Below, piece after piece: positions 18,659-27,386 of a stretch of DNA of 36,982 nt. The DNA lies in contig JAIQFR010000036.1 of assembly GCA_020073205.1 (NCBI GenBank), forward strand, positions 1-36,982. The letters run 5' to 3'. A program made the translations under genes and the position numbers. This DNA is from Terriglobia bacterium. Its GTDB lineage: Bacteria > Acidobacteriota > Polarisedimenticolia > Polarisedimenticolales > JAIQFR01. Within the stretch, counting starts at the first letter, position 1. Each line of letters starts with the position of its first letter. The notes below the pieces were generated by a model that saw only the letters and a program-made list of their open reading frames with translations, did not search any database and was not told the DNA's origin.

Positions 18659-19927
18659 ATGGAAGGGAGCTTGCGCGAGGTGGACCCCGAGGTGGCCGAC
18701 GCCATCCTCCACGAGACGGAGCGCCAGGCGAACGGCCTGGAGCTGATCGCCTCGGAGAACTTCGTGAGCGAGGCGGTGCTGGAGGCGATGGGCTCGGTCT
18801 TCACCAACAAGTACGCCGAGGGGTACCCCGGCAAGCGGTACTACGGAGGGTGCGAGTTCACCGACGTCGTGGAGCGGCTCGCGATCGAGCGGGCGAAGCA
18901 GCTGTTCGGGGCGGATCACGCCAACGTGCAGCCCCATTCCGGGACCCAGGCGAACACCGCGGTGTACCTGACGACGCTGAAGCCTGGCGACACCGTCCTG
19001 GGGATGGACCTGTCCCACGGCGGCCACCTGAGCCACGGCCACCCGCTGAACATCTCCGGGAAGCTCTACCGCTTCGTCGCGTACGGCGTGAGGAAGGAGG
19101 ACGAGACCCTGGATTACGACGCGCTGGAGCGGCTCGCGCACGAGCACCAGCCGAAGCTGATCGTCTGCGGCGCCTCCGCCTACCCGCGTCTCCTGGACTT
19201 CGCGCGCATCGCGTCCATCGCGCGATCGATCGGCGCCAAGGTGATGGCGGACATCGCCCACATCGCGGGGATGGTGGCGACGGGCCGGCACCCGAGCCCG
19301 GTACCCCACTGCGAGTTCGTCACCACGACGACCCACAAGACGCTTCGCGGCCCCCGCGGCGGCTTGATCCTCTGCAAGGCGGAATTCGCCGCCGACCTCG
19401 ACAGGGTCATGTTTCCGGGGATCCAGGGAGGGCCGCTGGTGCACATCATCGCGGCGAAGGCCGTGGCGTTCCGCGAGGCGCTGGAGCCGGCCTACCGGGC
19501 GTACATCGACCGGGTGGTGGACAACGCGGCGGCGCTCTCGAAGGCGGTCGGGTCCCGCGGATTCCGGATCGTATCGGGGGGAACGGACACCCACCTGTTC
19601 CTGGTCGACGTGTTCTCGAAGGGGATCACCGGCAAGGCCGCCGAGAAGGCGCTCGAGCAGGCCGGCATCACCGTGAACAAGAACACGATCCCGTTCGACA
19701 CGAACAAGCCGTTCGTCGCCAGCGGGATTAGGGTCGGCACGCCGGCCGTCACGACGCGCGGGATGAGGCTCCCCGAGATGGAAGCGATCGCGGGACTGAT
19801 CTCCCGCGGCCTCGACTCCCGCGACGATCCCGCGGCGCTTGACGGAATTCGCGAGGAGGTGCTCGCGCTCGCCGGCCGCTTTCCTCTCTACGCGAAGCGC
19901 CTTCGGACGGCGGGGGCCCGAGCCTAG
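18659..19927 (+). CDS. glyA: Serine hydroxymethyltransferase
   Basis: A 422-residue pyridoxal-phosphate enzyme. Diagnostic stretches are [16 protein letters not shown] near the N-terminus, [18 protein letters not shown], the [16 protein letters not shown] segment, [12 protein letters not shown] and the lysine motif [14 protein letters not shown] with the Schiff-base lysine at 227. [12 protein letters not shown] and [14 protein letters not shown] mark the C-terminal domain. It interconverts serine and glycine and feeds methylene-tetrahydrofolate to one-carbon metabolism. The ATG has an excellent GGAGGGAGG upstream. Length and motifs are fully normal. Confidence 0.98.
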   Translation: MEGSLREVDPEVADAILHETERQANGLELIASENFVSEAVLEAMGSVFTNKYAEGYPGKRYYGGCEFTDVVERLAIERAKQLFGADHANVQPHSGTQANTAVYLTTLKPGDTVLGMDLSHGGHLSHGHPLNISGKLYRFVAYGVRKEDETLDYDALERLAHEHQPKLIVCGASAYPRLLDFARIASIARSIGAKVMADIAHIAGMVATGRHPSPVPHCEFVTTTTHKTLRGPRGGLILCKAEFAADLDRVMFPGIQGGPLVHIIAAKAVAFREALEPAYRAYIDRVVDNAAALSKAVGSRGFRIVSGGTDTHLFLVDVFSKGITGKAAEKALEQAGITVNKNTIPFDTNKPFVASGIRVGTPAVTTRGMRLPEMEAIAGLISRGLDSRDDPAALDGIREEVLALAGRFPLYAKRLRTAGARA

Positions 19928-19930
19928 GAG

Positions 19931-21856
19931 ATGGCGCCTGCCGGTCCCTTCTTCGCTCCCGGCGGGCCGCTCTCTCGCGCGCATCCGGCGTACGAGCCGC
20001 GGCCGGGCCAGGAGGAGATGGCCCGCGCGGTGGAGCGCGTCTTCCGCGACGGCGGCGTCCTGATGGTCGAGGCGGGGACCGGGACGGGCAAGACCCTCGC
20101 GTACCTCGTGCCCGCCATCGAGTCGGGCCGGAGGGTGGTCGTCTCCACCGGGACGCGGAACCTCCAGGATCAGATCTTCCGGAAGGACCTGCCGTTCCTC
20201 CGCGAACGGGCGGGGTGGACCCTCTCCGCCTGCCTCATGAAGGGGCGAGACAACTACCTCTGCCGGCAGAGATTCGCTGAGTTCGACGCGCAGCCGATGT
20301 TCGAGGCCCTCGACGAGCGGAAGTGGCTTCCCAAGCTGCGGAAGTGGGGGCGCAAGACCGAGACCGGCGACCGCGCCGAGATCGCCGACCTGCCGGACGG
20401 GCTCAGGCTCTGGCGGGACGTGAACGCCAAGGCGGACACGTGCACCGGTCGGAAGTGCCCGGAGTTCGAGCAGTGCTGGCTCACGAAGCTCAAGCGCCGG
20501 GCGGAGCAGTCGCGGATCCTCGTGGTCAACCACTACCTGTTCTTCGCGGACCTCGCGGTGCGCTCGGCGTTCGGCGCCGTCCTCCCGGATTACGACACGG
20601 TGGTGTTCGACGAGGCGCACCTCCTCGAGGAGATCGCGACCCAGTACTTCGGCATCCAGGTCTCCTCGGGCCAGGTCGAGGATCTGGCCCGCGACGCCGA
20701 GGCGCTCGCCGCGAAGGCCGGCGGCGCCTCGAAAGGCGGCGGTGGGGCCGCAGCACTCCGCCAAGCCGCACGGGAGTTCTTCGGCGTGATCCGGGAGCGT
20801 CTCGAGGAGGCGTCGGGGCGCGTCAGGTTCGACGCGCCGGATCGGGGCGGTCCGGCGCTCGAGCACGAGTGGGCGCTCCTCGCCGGCGCACTCGAGGACA
20901 TCGCGGGCACGGGCTCCGCCCACGGCGACGAGGCGGGGTCGGCGGTCGAGGTCCGGAGCGGCGAGATCAAGGAAGCGCTCGCCCTCGTCCTCCGGAGGAG
21001 CGACCCGGGGTACGTCTACAGCCTCGAGGCGCGCGGGAGGGCGGGCGTCATCCTCGCGGCCTCGCCGATCGACGTGTCGACCCTCCTGAGGGAATCGCTG
21101 TTCACGCGCCTCCATGCCGCCGTGCTCACCTCGGCCACGCTCGCGGTCGAGGGGAGGTTCGACTTCTTCCAGCGCCGGCTGGGGCTCGAGCAGTGCGAGA
21201 CGCGCATCGTGGAGTCGCCGTTCGATCACGAGGCCCAGGCGGTCCTCTACCTTCCCGCCCGGATGCCGGAGCCCAAGGACCGCGGCTGGCTCGGGCGCGC
21301 GCTGGACGAGATTCACGCGCTGCTCGAGATCACGCGCGGCCGGGCGTTCCTGCTGTTCACGTCGTACGCGGTCATGGCGCGCGTCCGCGTAGGGCTGGAG
21401 CGGGAAGGCTCGTGGACGCTGTTCGTCCAGGGAGAGGGGAGCAAGGCCGCGCTGGTCGAGGAGTTCAAGGCGACGGAGGGCGCGGTGCTGCTCGGCACCA
21501 CCTCGTTCTGGCACGGCGTCGACGTTCCCGGAGACGCACTCTCCCTCGTCGTGGTGGACAAGCTCCCGTTCGACGTCCCGGCGGATCCCCTGGTCGCCGC
21601 CCGGATCGAGCGGATCCTGAAGGCCGGCGGGAACCCGTTCGCCGAGTACCAGACGCCGCTGGCCGTCCTCGAGCTCAAGCAGGGGCTCGGCCGTCTCCTG
21701 AGGAGCCGCTCGGATCGCGGGATCCTCGCGGTCCTCGATCCCCGCCTCACGACACGCCACTACGGGCGGACGTTCCTGGCTTCGCTGCCCGGGTACCCGG
21801 TGGTTCGAGATCTCGGCTCCTGCCGCCGTTTCTTCCAACCCGGCGAAACCCCTTGA
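19931..21856 (+). CDS. dinG: ATP-dependent helicase of the DinG/XPD-like superfamily 2
   Basis: A 641-residue helicase. Walker A reads EAGTGTGKT (about 47-55), the iron-sulfur domain is marked by four cysteines (CLMKGRDNYLC near 100-110 and CTGRKCPEFEQC near 170-181), and Walker B is VVFDEAHLLEE (about 226). Motifs V/VI appear as LLGTTSFWHGVDVPG and ELKQGLGRLLRS. Enzymes of this group unwind DNA 5' to 3' and clear D-loops, R-loops or forks. The start ATG follows the glyA stop by three bases; the AGGAG at 19926-19930 abuts it, which is too close to be an ideal ribosome-binding site, so coupling to glyA is likely. A strong promoter begins just inside its last codons (21853). Confidence 0.93.
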   Translation: MAPAGPFFAPGGPLSRAHPAYEPRPGQEEMARAVERVFRDGGVLMVEAGTGTGKTLAYLVPAIESGRRVVVSTGTRNLQDQIFRKDLPFLRERAGWTLSACLMKGRDNYLCRQRFAEFDAQPMFEALDERKWLPKLRKWGRKTETGDRAEIADLPDGLRLWRDVNAKADTCTGRKCPEFEQCWLTKLKRRAEQSRILVVNHYLFFADLAVRSAFGAVLPDYDTVVFDEAHLLEEIATQYFGIQVSSGQVEDLARDAEALAAKAGGASKGGGGAAALRQAAREFFGVIRERLEEASGRVRFDAPDRGGPALEHEWALLAGALEDIAGTGSAHGDEAGSAVEVRSGEIKEALALVLRRSDPGYVYSLEARGRAGVILAASPIDVSTLLRESLFTRLHAAVLTSATLAVEGRFDFFQRRLGLEQCETRIVESPFDHEAQAVLYLPARMPEPKDRGWLGRALDEIHALLEITRGRAFLLFTSYAVMARVRVGLEREGSWTLFVQGEGSKAALVEEFKATEGAVLLGTTSFWHGVDVPGDALSLVVVDKLPFDVPADPLVAARIERILKAGGNPFAEYQTPLAVLELKQGLGRLLRSRSDRGILAVLDPRLTTRHYGRTFLASLPGYPVVRDLGSCRRFFQPGETP

Positions 21857-21881
21857 CAGCGGCCGCGAGTCTCCGTATATT
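21853..21881 (+). promoter_or_regulatory. Strong sigma-70 promoter of the GspG-like/GntR/ABC operon
   Basis: A perfect TTGACA (21853-21858), a 17-base spacer and TATATT (21876-21881). This is the best promoter in the window. Its -35 box overlaps the stop codon of the helicase gene, and its -10 box runs into the operator palindrome. Confidence 0.92.
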
Positions 21882-21903
21882 GTCCTAGGACATTAGGACA
21901 ATA
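21878..21903. promoter_or_regulatory. Inverted-repeat operator, likely bound by the GntR regulator
   Basis: TATTGTCCTA (21878-21887) and its exact reverse complement TAGGACAATA (21894-21903) are separated by GGACAT. The spacer itself completes a second perfect palindrome, TGTCCTAGGACA (21881-21892), so three GGACA half-sites lie in 26 bases. The site covers the end of the -10 box and the transcription start, the usual place for a repressor. The GntR gene is second in this operon, so autorepression is the natural reading, though binding is not shown. Confidence 0.85.
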
Positions 21904-21938
21904 AACGCACCGCCACGGGCGGTTGAGGAGGTGCGGGG

Positions 21939-22418
21939 ATGCGGATCGTGAGGATTTCCCGAATTGCCGTGGTCACGCTATCCATCGCACTGGTCTCAGC
22001 GGTGACAGGGGTGCAGGCCCAGCCTCAGCACACCGGCGTTGCTCCCATTTTCATTCAAGCCGATCTCCAGACGAAAACCCTGCGGGACATCAACACCGTC
22101 GCCACCGCACTGGCGGCCTTCGCATTGGACAACAGCCGCTACCCAGGCCCGACGGCGGGCTACGTCCCGGCGGAGACGTTGCGAAAGGACCTCCAGCCCA
22201 TGTACGTCCGGGACCTTCCCGTCACTGACGCGTGGGGGGGCGCGCTCCTCTACTGGTCCGACGGCAAGACCTACCGGATCGTGAGCAACGGCGCGGACCG
22301 CAAGCCGGCCGGACCCTACGACGATCCAAGGGCAGGAACCACCACGCTCAACTTCGATGGCGACATCATTCTCGAGAACGGGCGCTTCCGGCAGACGGCG
22401 GACGCCGAGTCCAAATGA
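21939..22418 (+). CDS. Secreted GspG-like (pseudopilin C-terminal-domain-like) protein
   Basis: A 159-residue protein with a cleavable-looking signal peptide (about 1-27, IAVVTLSIALVSAVTGVQAQ) in place of the prepilin methylation motif. Residues about 48-122 resemble the C-terminal region of type II secretion major pseudopilins: TLRDINTVATALAAFALDNSR, then YPGPTAGYVPAETL, then YVRDLPVTDAWGGALLYWSDG and YRIVSNGADRK. In GspG that region folds around a calcium site; here the protein should be periplasmic or secreted and unable to polymerise through an N-terminal pilin helix. It is first in the operon, with GAGGAGG seven bases before the ATG, and its TGA overlaps the GntR start (ATGA). Function unknown. 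Confidence 0.82.
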   Translation: MRIVRISRIAVVTLSIALVSAVTGVQAQPQHTGVAPIFIQADLQTKTLRDINTVATALAAFALDNSRYPGPTAGYVPAETLRKDLQPMYVRDLPVTDAWGGALLYWSDGKTYRIVSNGADRKPAGPYDDPRAGTTTLNFDGDIILENGRFRQTADAESK

Positions 22419-22852
22419 TCCTTGACCTCGATCCCGAAAGCCCGGTGCCGCTCTACCAGCAGATCGTGGACCAAGTGCGCGGCCTCGTGGCGATCGGCGC
22501 CCTCAAGGTGGGCGACCAACTCCCGACCGTGCGGGAGCTGGCGATCCGGGGGCGTGTCAACCGCAACACCGCCGCCCGCGCGATCCAGCAGCTGGAGCAC
22601 GAGGGCGTCGTGAGGACGCGGGTCGGGCAGGGGACGTTCGTCGCCGACGGCGCCGGCCGGGTGGACCGCGCGGGCCGCGAGTTGACCGTGGATGCCGCCC
22701 TGGACCGGCTCCTCGTCGAGGCGCATCTCGCGGGGATGCCGCTCGAGGAGCTGGGGTGGCGGCTCAGCCGGCGGATCGAGGGGTTCCGGAGGCGAAGGGA
22801 GGGGGCGGCGGTCGGGCCCGACAAGGGTCCGTCCGGGAAGGAGAGCGAATGA
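22415..22852 (+). CDS. GntR-family transcriptional regulator, YtrA-like subfamily
   Basis: A 145-residue regulator. The N-terminal winged helix is classic GntR (PESPVPLYQQIVDQVRGLVA, GDQLPTVRELAIRGRVNRNT, EGVVRTRVGQGTFVA). The C-terminal part (about 85-125) is only a short helical region, as in the YtrA subfamily, whose members are small and usually control a neighbouring ABC transporter. Start and stop overlap both neighbours by four bases (ATGA at 22415 and at 22849), so it is translated as part of one operon with the GspG-like and ABC genes. The inverted repeat at 21878-21903 is the likely operator. No effector can be predicted. Confidence 0.93.
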   Translation: MILDLDPESPVPLYQQIVDQVRGLVAIGALKVGDQLPTVRELAIRGRVNRNTAARAIQQLEHEGVVRTRVGQGTFVADGAGRVDRAGRELTVDAALDRLLVEAHLAGMPLEELGWRLSRRIEGFRRRREGAAVGPDKGPSGKESE

Positions 22853-23757
22853 AAGAGCCCGCCTTGACGTTCGACGGTGTCCGGAGATCCTTCGGCCGCA
22901 ACGTCGCTCTCGACGACGTCTCCATCTCCGTGGCGCCGGGAACCGTCCTCGGCCTGATCGGCCGGAACGGAGCCGGGAAGACCACGGCACTGAGGCTCGC
23001 TCACGGGGTCCTCTTCCCGGACGCCGGGCGGATCCGGGTGCTCGGCCTCGACCCGGTGGCCAACGGACGCGAGGTCAGGAGGCGCGTGAGCCTGCTGGCC
23101 GAGGAATCGGCTCTCTATCCGTGGATGACGGTGGCGGAGATTCTCGGCTTCGGCGCCGCGCTCCACCCGCGGTGGGACGCCGGGCTCGCCGAGTCGCTGC
23201 GAAAGCGGCTCGACCTCGATCCCGGATCACGGATCAAGACGCTTTCTCGCGGGACTCGAGCAAAGGTCGCCCTGGTCTTGGCCGTCGCTTGCCGTCCCGA
23301 GGTGCTCCTCCTCGACGACCCGACCGCGGGGCTCGATCCCCTGGTCAGACGGGAGGTGCTCGAAGGGATCCTGGACGCCGTCCCGGCCGAAGGAGGGATG
23401 GTGGTCTACGCCTCGCATCTCGTCCACGACGTCGAGCGCGTCGCCGACCGGGTGGCGATCATGGACCAGGGCAGGATCCGGTTCGACGGCTCGCTCGACG
23501 AGATCAAGGCGAGGATTCGCCGGGCCACCGCGGTGTTCGATGGCGACGCTCCGCGGGCCATGGTGCTCTCCGGACAGATCGACGCGGTGGCCGAGGGTCG
23601 CGTTCTGCGCGTCGTGAGCGACGGGGCGAACGGCGACCTCGAGTCCACGCTCCGCAAGGCCGGCGCCCGCGAGGTCCGGTTCGAGGCGCTCCCGCTCGAG
23701 GAGATCCTGGTCGCGTTCCTCCGGCACGGGGATGCGAGGGAGGCGGATCATGCTTAG
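22849..23757 (+). CDS. ABC transporter ATP-binding protein
   Basis: A 302-residue ABC ATPase of the CcmA/YtrB type. Walker A is GRNGAGKTT (about 41-49), the signature is the deviant LSRGTRAKVALVLA (LSGGQ replaced by LSRGT, a form common in this subgroup), Walker B is VLLLDDPTAGLDPL and the switch histidine is in VVYASHLVHD. The last 80 residues form the small accessory domain typical of antibiotic/peptide exporters. The ATG at 22849 overlaps the GntR stop and has GGAAGGAGAG upstream; the longer frame to 22756 lies inside the GntR gene. The permease follows with an eight-base overlap. Confidence 0.95.
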   Translation: MKEPALTFDGVRRSFGRNVALDDVSISVAPGTVLGLIGRNGAGKTTALRLAHGVLFPDAGRIRVLGLDPVANGREVRRRVSLLAEESALYPWMTVAEILGFGAALHPRWDAGLAESLRKRLDLDPGSRIKTLSRGTRAKVALVLAVACRPEVLLLDDPTAGLDPLVRREVLEGILDAVPAEGGMVVYASHLVHDVERVADRVAIMDQGRIRFDGSLDEIKARIRRATAVFDGDAPRAMVLSGQIDAVAEGRVLRVVSDGANGDLESTLRKAGAREVRFEALPLEEILVAFLRHGDAREADHA

Positions 23758-25771
23758 GGCGCTCCTGTGGAAGGAGTGGCGGCAGACCCGGGCGCTGCGC
23801 CTCGCAGGCCTCGCGCTCGGCCTCGTGCTCCCGGTCGCATTCCTCGCCGGCGCGTCCGCGGCCCGCAGGGGGTTCGCGCCGTTCGGACGTCTCGGGAGCG
23901 ACGCGACGCGGACGATCCTCCTCGAAATCCTGCCCGCGACGCTCGCGATGGCGATCTGGCCGCTGGCGGCGCTCCTGGTCACCGCGCAGGCGTTCGCAGG
24001 CGACCGCGCGGCGGGTGTCGAGAGCTTCCTGCTGGAGAGACCGGTGCCGCGCAACAAGACCTGGCTGGCGCGGCTGCTCACGTCGCTGGGATCCACGCTG
24101 GTGATCGCGGCGGGGACCGGGCTCCTCTGGGCGTTGTTCGCCTGGTCGTCGGCGAGCCCTTCGTCCGACGCCTGGTTCGACGCGGCGAGGTTCTTCGCGG
24201 CCGGAGGTCTCCTGACCGGGCTTGCTCTTTGCGGGGCGGTCGCTGCGGCCTCCGTGGTGGCCGCGCCCCTGGCTGCCGTGCTGCTCGGCCTCCTCATGGC
24301 CTTGGCACCCATCGCGATCGCCTATTTCCTGTATTTTTGGTTCCCCTACGCGGCATTCCACGCCGTCCCCCTGGGTCTCGTCATTCCGTGGCTCCTGCTG
24401 CCGGCGTTCCTGGTCGCGTCGTCGTTCGCCACCTGCCGCGGCGAGCCCGCGGGGAGAGGGCGGGCGTTTCGTTGGGGGGGCGTTCTCGGGATGGCCGTCG
24501 TCGCCGTGCTCGTGGTCTTCTTCCTCGCGGCACCGGTCTGCGTGCGCTTCGAGTCGACGCGTCTCGAGCGGGGCGCGGCCGTCGTCGCCTCGGCGACGGC
24601 CCCCGTCGCTTTCGTCGGGAACGCTTGGGAGAATGAAGGCGGGTGGATCGTGGACGTCGCGAGCGGGGGAAGAGGGACGTTCGTCGCTCCGCCGGTCCAC
24701 CAGTTGGCTTGGAGCCGCGACGGGAAGCGGCTCGCCGTCCTGACGTCGTCGAGCTGGTTCGGCGGCGTCGCGGCGTCGCCCCGGCTCGAGATCCTGGACG
24801 CGCACGGACGGCGCATCGGGAGGCCGGTTCCGATTTCCGAACCGGGCGGCTGGCAGCGGTTCACCTGGGCGGGAGATCGCGTCGTCCTCTCGGCCTGGCG
24901 CGACCGCCAAGTAGGGCTCGCAGTCGTGGACCCCGTTTCCGGCGACGTTCGCGAGACCGACCTCTGGCGCAACTACTGGAGCCTGGGTGTGCTGCGTCCG
25001 ACCGACGACGGAACGCTGTTCGTGGCGGTGGGAGCGACCGGCGATTCTTCCGCCAAGGTCCAGGACAACCAGTCTCGCGCGCAGGAGTCGGTGGATTACA
25101 CGGTGCACCGCCTCGACGTCGAGCGGGCACGCATCGAGCCCGAGCCGATACTTCGCGAAACCGGACGGCCGTGGGCGGCGACCGGGCGGCTGTCACCTTC
25201 CGGCCGCTACTGGCTGGTGGATCGCGCCGCCGATCGTTGCGACACGCGGCCGCTCCTGGATCTTCCGACGGGTAAGGAGATCCCGCCGCAGGTTCCTCGT
25301 GGGGCCGTGTCGTGGCTCGCAGGGGACGCGCTGGCGTGGATGGAATCGGACGGCGTTGAAACGCGTCTTCTTCTCGGCTCGCCCGGCGAAGAGGCGAAGG
25401 TCCTGCGGCGTTGGCGAAACGTCGATGCTTACCTCGAAATCTCCCCCGACCGGAAGCTGCTTTTCGTCCGAGCCGGCGAACGATCCAAGGACCGAGTGGC
25501 GGACGACGCGAAGTGCCCGGAACTCCGCGCACGGTCCTTCAACGGCCTCCCACCTGAGGGAATCGTGCCCGAGGCGCGGGTCTACGAGGTCGCCACGGGG
25601 CGATGGATCGATCTGCCACGGTGGAAGCCGGACGGAATGCCGGGTGGTCGATTCGCTCGCATCTGGGCCGGTCCCCGGACCCTCGCGCGCACCGGCCCCG
25701 GCTTCCTCGCCCTCGAGGACATCGACCGGCCGGGAGTTCTTCGCCCGGTCATCGGGCGTGCGAGCGACTGA
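23750..25771 (+). CDS. ABC permease fused to a C-terminal propeller-like domain
   Basis: A 673-residue protein. Residues 1-265 are an ABC-2-type permease: a Trp-rich start (LLWKEWRQTRALRLAGL) and about six hydrophobic segments, the last near 240-262 (VVAVLVVFFLAAPVC). The remaining 400 residues are soluble and repetitive: LAWSRDGKRLAVL, WAGDRVVLSAWRD, LSPSGRYWLVDRA and ISPDRKLLFVRAGE have the form of TolB/WD40-like beta-propeller blades, and should lie outside the cytoplasmic membrane. The start at 23750 has GGGAGG six bases upstream; an earlier ATG at 23732 lacks one. It overlaps the ATPase gene by eight bases, so the two form one transporter. A sensor or binding role for the propeller is inference. 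Confidence 0.85.
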   Translation: MLRALLWKEWRQTRALRLAGLALGLVLPVAFLAGASAARRGFAPFGRLGSDATRTILLEILPATLAMAIWPLAALLVTAQAFAGDRAAGVESFLLERPVPRNKTWLARLLTSLGSTLVIAAGTGLLWALFAWSSASPSSDAWFDAARFFAAGGLLTGLALCGAVAAASVVAAPLAAVLLGLLMALAPIAIAYFLYFWFPYAAFHAVPLGLVIPWLLLPAFLVASSFATCRGEPAGRGRAFRWGGVLGMAVVAVLVVFFLAAPVCVRFESTRLERGAAVVASATAPVAFVGNAWENEGGWIVDVASGGRGTFVAPPVHQLAWSRDGKRLAVLTSSSWFGGVAASPRLEILDAHGRRIGRPVPISEPGGWQRFTWAGDRVVLSAWRDRQVGLAVVDPVSGDVRETDLWRNYWSLGVLRPTDDGTLFVAVGATGDSSAKVQDNQSRAQESVDYTVHRLDVERARIEPEPILRETGRPWAATGRLSPSGRYWLVDRAADRCDTRPLLDLPTGKEIPPQVPRGAVSWLAGDALAWMESDGVETRLLLGSPGEEAKVLRRWRNVDAYLEISPDRKLLFVRAGERSKDRVADDAKCPELRARSFNGLPPEGIVPEARVYEVATGRWIDLPRWKPDGMPGGRFARIWAGPRTLARTGPGFLALEDIDRPGVLRPVIGRASD

Positions 25772-25795
25772 TCGACTTCCGGGGGCGCGGACGAC

Positions 25796-25923
25796 ATGGA
25801 CGAGCCTGCCATCGCGACGTCGGGTCTCACGCGTCGCATCGGCCCCCTGGCCGCCGTCGACGATGTCGCGTTGACGTCCCGGCGGGGTGCGTGTACGGGT
25901 TCCTCGGGCTCAACGGGGCGGGT
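25796..25923 (+). pseudogene. 5' remnant of a second ABC ATPase gene, frameshifted and truncated
   Basis: The ATG at 25796 opens a frame reading like an ABC ATPase start: TSGLTRRIGPLAAVDDVAL. Near 25871-25877 the homology moves to another frame, VPAGCVYGFLGLNGAG, which is the strand and first residues of Walker A (GxNGAGKST expected). It stops before the catalytic lysine at about 25923, and nothing after it resembles an ABC ATPase. So there is one frameshift and a loss of the rest of the gene. It follows the permease by 24 bases, and the lost gene was probably part of a related transporter. The segment 25924-26000 shows no feature. Confidence 0.72.
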
Positions 25924-26000
25924 GCGAGGGGATACCTTCAAGCGGCGAATCCGCGGGAGCGGCCGGTACTGGAACGCTCCGTCACCCCCGCCTCCGCCCC

Positions 26001-26030
26001 TTGGCGCTACGGCCGACTCACTCCCATATT
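26001..26030 (+). promoter_or_regulatory. Candidate promoter of the HDOD gene
   Basis: TTGGCG (26001-26006), an 18-base spacer and CATATT (26025-26030), 73 bases before the GTG at 26104. CATATTGTC partly resembles the operator half-site TATATTGTCC at 21876, but no matching inverted half with the same spacing is present. Confidence 0.35.
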
Positions 26031-26103
26031 GTCTGCGGTGCCGTCGGGACACTCCTCGCGACCGTCTCGGCCTGCACCTTGACGATTCACGGCTGGAGGG
26101 AAC

Positions 26104-27165
26104 GTGGCGCAGGCCGCACGACGAGAAATGGGCGGACGCAAGCCATGGCAGGCCGATTACGGGCAAGGCGAACACACGATCGACTGCGACCAGCTCGGAT
26201 TCTTGGACGAGCAGGCTCTGACCGATCGGCTGGTTCAGACGTTCGATTCTCCCGGCTACCATCCACCGCGGCTTCCCGAGGTCGCGACCGAGCTCCTGGC
26301 CCTCTCGCAGGATCCCGACGTGGAGTTCCGCAGGATCGAGTCTCTGCTCGAGCGGGACGCCATGCTGGCCGGCGAGGTTCTCTCCGTTGCACGGTCCGCC
26401 TTCTACGCTCGATCCGGATCGGTGGTCCTCCTTCGTGAAGCTCTCTCTCGCGTCGGCCTGGAGAAGCTGCGGGGAATCGTCATGCAGGCCGCCATGACTC
26501 TCCGCGTCTTCCGCTCCGCGTCGTACCGGGGCTGGATGGAGCGATTGCAAGCCCATTGTCTCGCCACGGCCCACGTGGCCCGGTTCGTATCGCGGCATAC
26601 CCCCATCCCGGAAGAGCAGGCATTCCTCTGCGGGCTCCTTCACGACGTCGGGATTGCGGGGATCCTACTCGTCCTTGGTGACGTGGGGCGCGGCAAGCAG
26701 CCACCCGCCCTCGACGTGCTGTGGCCGGCCATCCATGCCGCCCACCCCAAGGCAGGGGCCCGGATGGTCCAACTGTGGGGCCTGCCGCCGGATCTCGCAT
26801 TGGCGGTAGGAGCGCATCACCAGGTTCGCATCGAGAAGTTCGACCACCCGCTTGCGGCTGCCAACTGCCTCGCGGAAGCGTTGACGGCCGAGCTGGACAT
26901 GGCCCTCGTCCCGGCGGGGGACGGAGGAGAACTGAAGGCGGAGCTGGCCGGCTCGCCTCTTCCGCTCCAAGGCCGGATCGACCAGAGCGACGCCTTGACC
27001 CTCGAGCGAGCCCGCGGCGCGCTGGCGCTCACCGACTCGACGCTCGATCGCATCCGATCCGACGCGCGGGAGTGGGCGCGCGCCTCGGAGACCCCGACAC
27101 CGGCGTCCGAAGCCCGAATGCGGATTGGACACTCGGGTGGACACGCGCGGGGTGGTGGTCGGTAG
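26104..27165 (+). CDS. HDOD-domain protein
   Basis: A 353-residue protein with an HDOD (HD-related output) domain from about residue 45 to 260: the PPRLPEVATELLALSQDPDV entry helix, the LLERDAMLAGEVLSVARSAFY segment, and AISRVG-like LREALSRVGLEKLRGIV are typical. An HD pair occurs in LCGLLHDVG (H180, D181) and a histidine pair in GAHHQ further on, so a metal site may exist, unlike many HDOD proteins. These domains act as signalling outputs in chemotaxis, motility and stress responses; the substrate, if any, is unknown. The GTG start has GGAGGG four bases upstream. The Ser/Arg/Gly-rich C-terminus after residue 320 looks unstructured. Confidence 0.88.
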   Translation: MAQAARREMGGRKPWQADYGQGEHTIDCDQLGFLDEQALTDRLVQTFDSPGYHPPRLPEVATELLALSQDPDVEFRRIESLLERDAMLAGEVLSVARSAFYARSGSVVLLREALSRVGLEKLRGIVMQAAMTLRVFRSASYRGWMERLQAHCLATAHVARFVSRHTPIPEEQAFLCGLLHDVGIAGILLVLGDVGRGKQPPALDVLWPAIHAAHPKAGARMVQLWGLPPDLALAVGAHHQVRIEKFDHPLAAANCLAEALTAELDMALVPAGDGGELKAELAGSPLPLQGRIDQSDALTLERARGALALTDSTLDRIRSDAREWARASETPTPASEARMRIGHSGGHARGGGR

Positions 27166-27188
27166 GGGAGGCGCGGGGATTCACGACG

Positions 27189-27218
27189 CGAGGCCAGATC
27201 ATGGCCCGCCTGGCCTCG
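27189..27218. repeat. Inverted repeat after the HDOD gene
   Basis: CGAGGCCAG (27189-27197) and CTGGCCTCG (27210-27218) are exact reverse complements around a 12-base loop. It lies 24 bases after the HDOD stop, in a terminator position, but has no T-run, so it may be an RNA-stabilising or Rho-type end structure. The rest of 27166-27386 shows no gene; a small CCGGTC/GACCGG hairpin is at 27325-27340. Confidence 0.4.
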
Positions 27219-27386
27219 ATCGCGGTTCCAGCTCGCCGAGATCTTGCCCGCGAAGGGCGCGCCGGGGAGCCCGTGAACCCGAGAAGCAAGAGATCGCACG
27301 GTCGGAGTAACATGGAAGGGGAACCCGGTCGGGGGACCGGATAGCACGACTCGCAGGCCAGGGAGTCGAAGGAGAGGGAAACGCTC

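Noticed and set aside
18536-21838. An uninterrupted minus-strand frame of 1100 codons opposite glyA and the helicase gene
   Set aside because: It has no recognisable domain, is dominated by Arg/Glu/Gly/Pro, and the plus strand carries well-conserved genes. Long antisense frames are expected when GC-rich codons leave few stops.
25924-26103. Continuation of the ABC ATPase remnant
   Set aside because: No frame here matches the Q-loop, signature or Walker B of an ABC ATPase, so the remnant was ended at Walker A.
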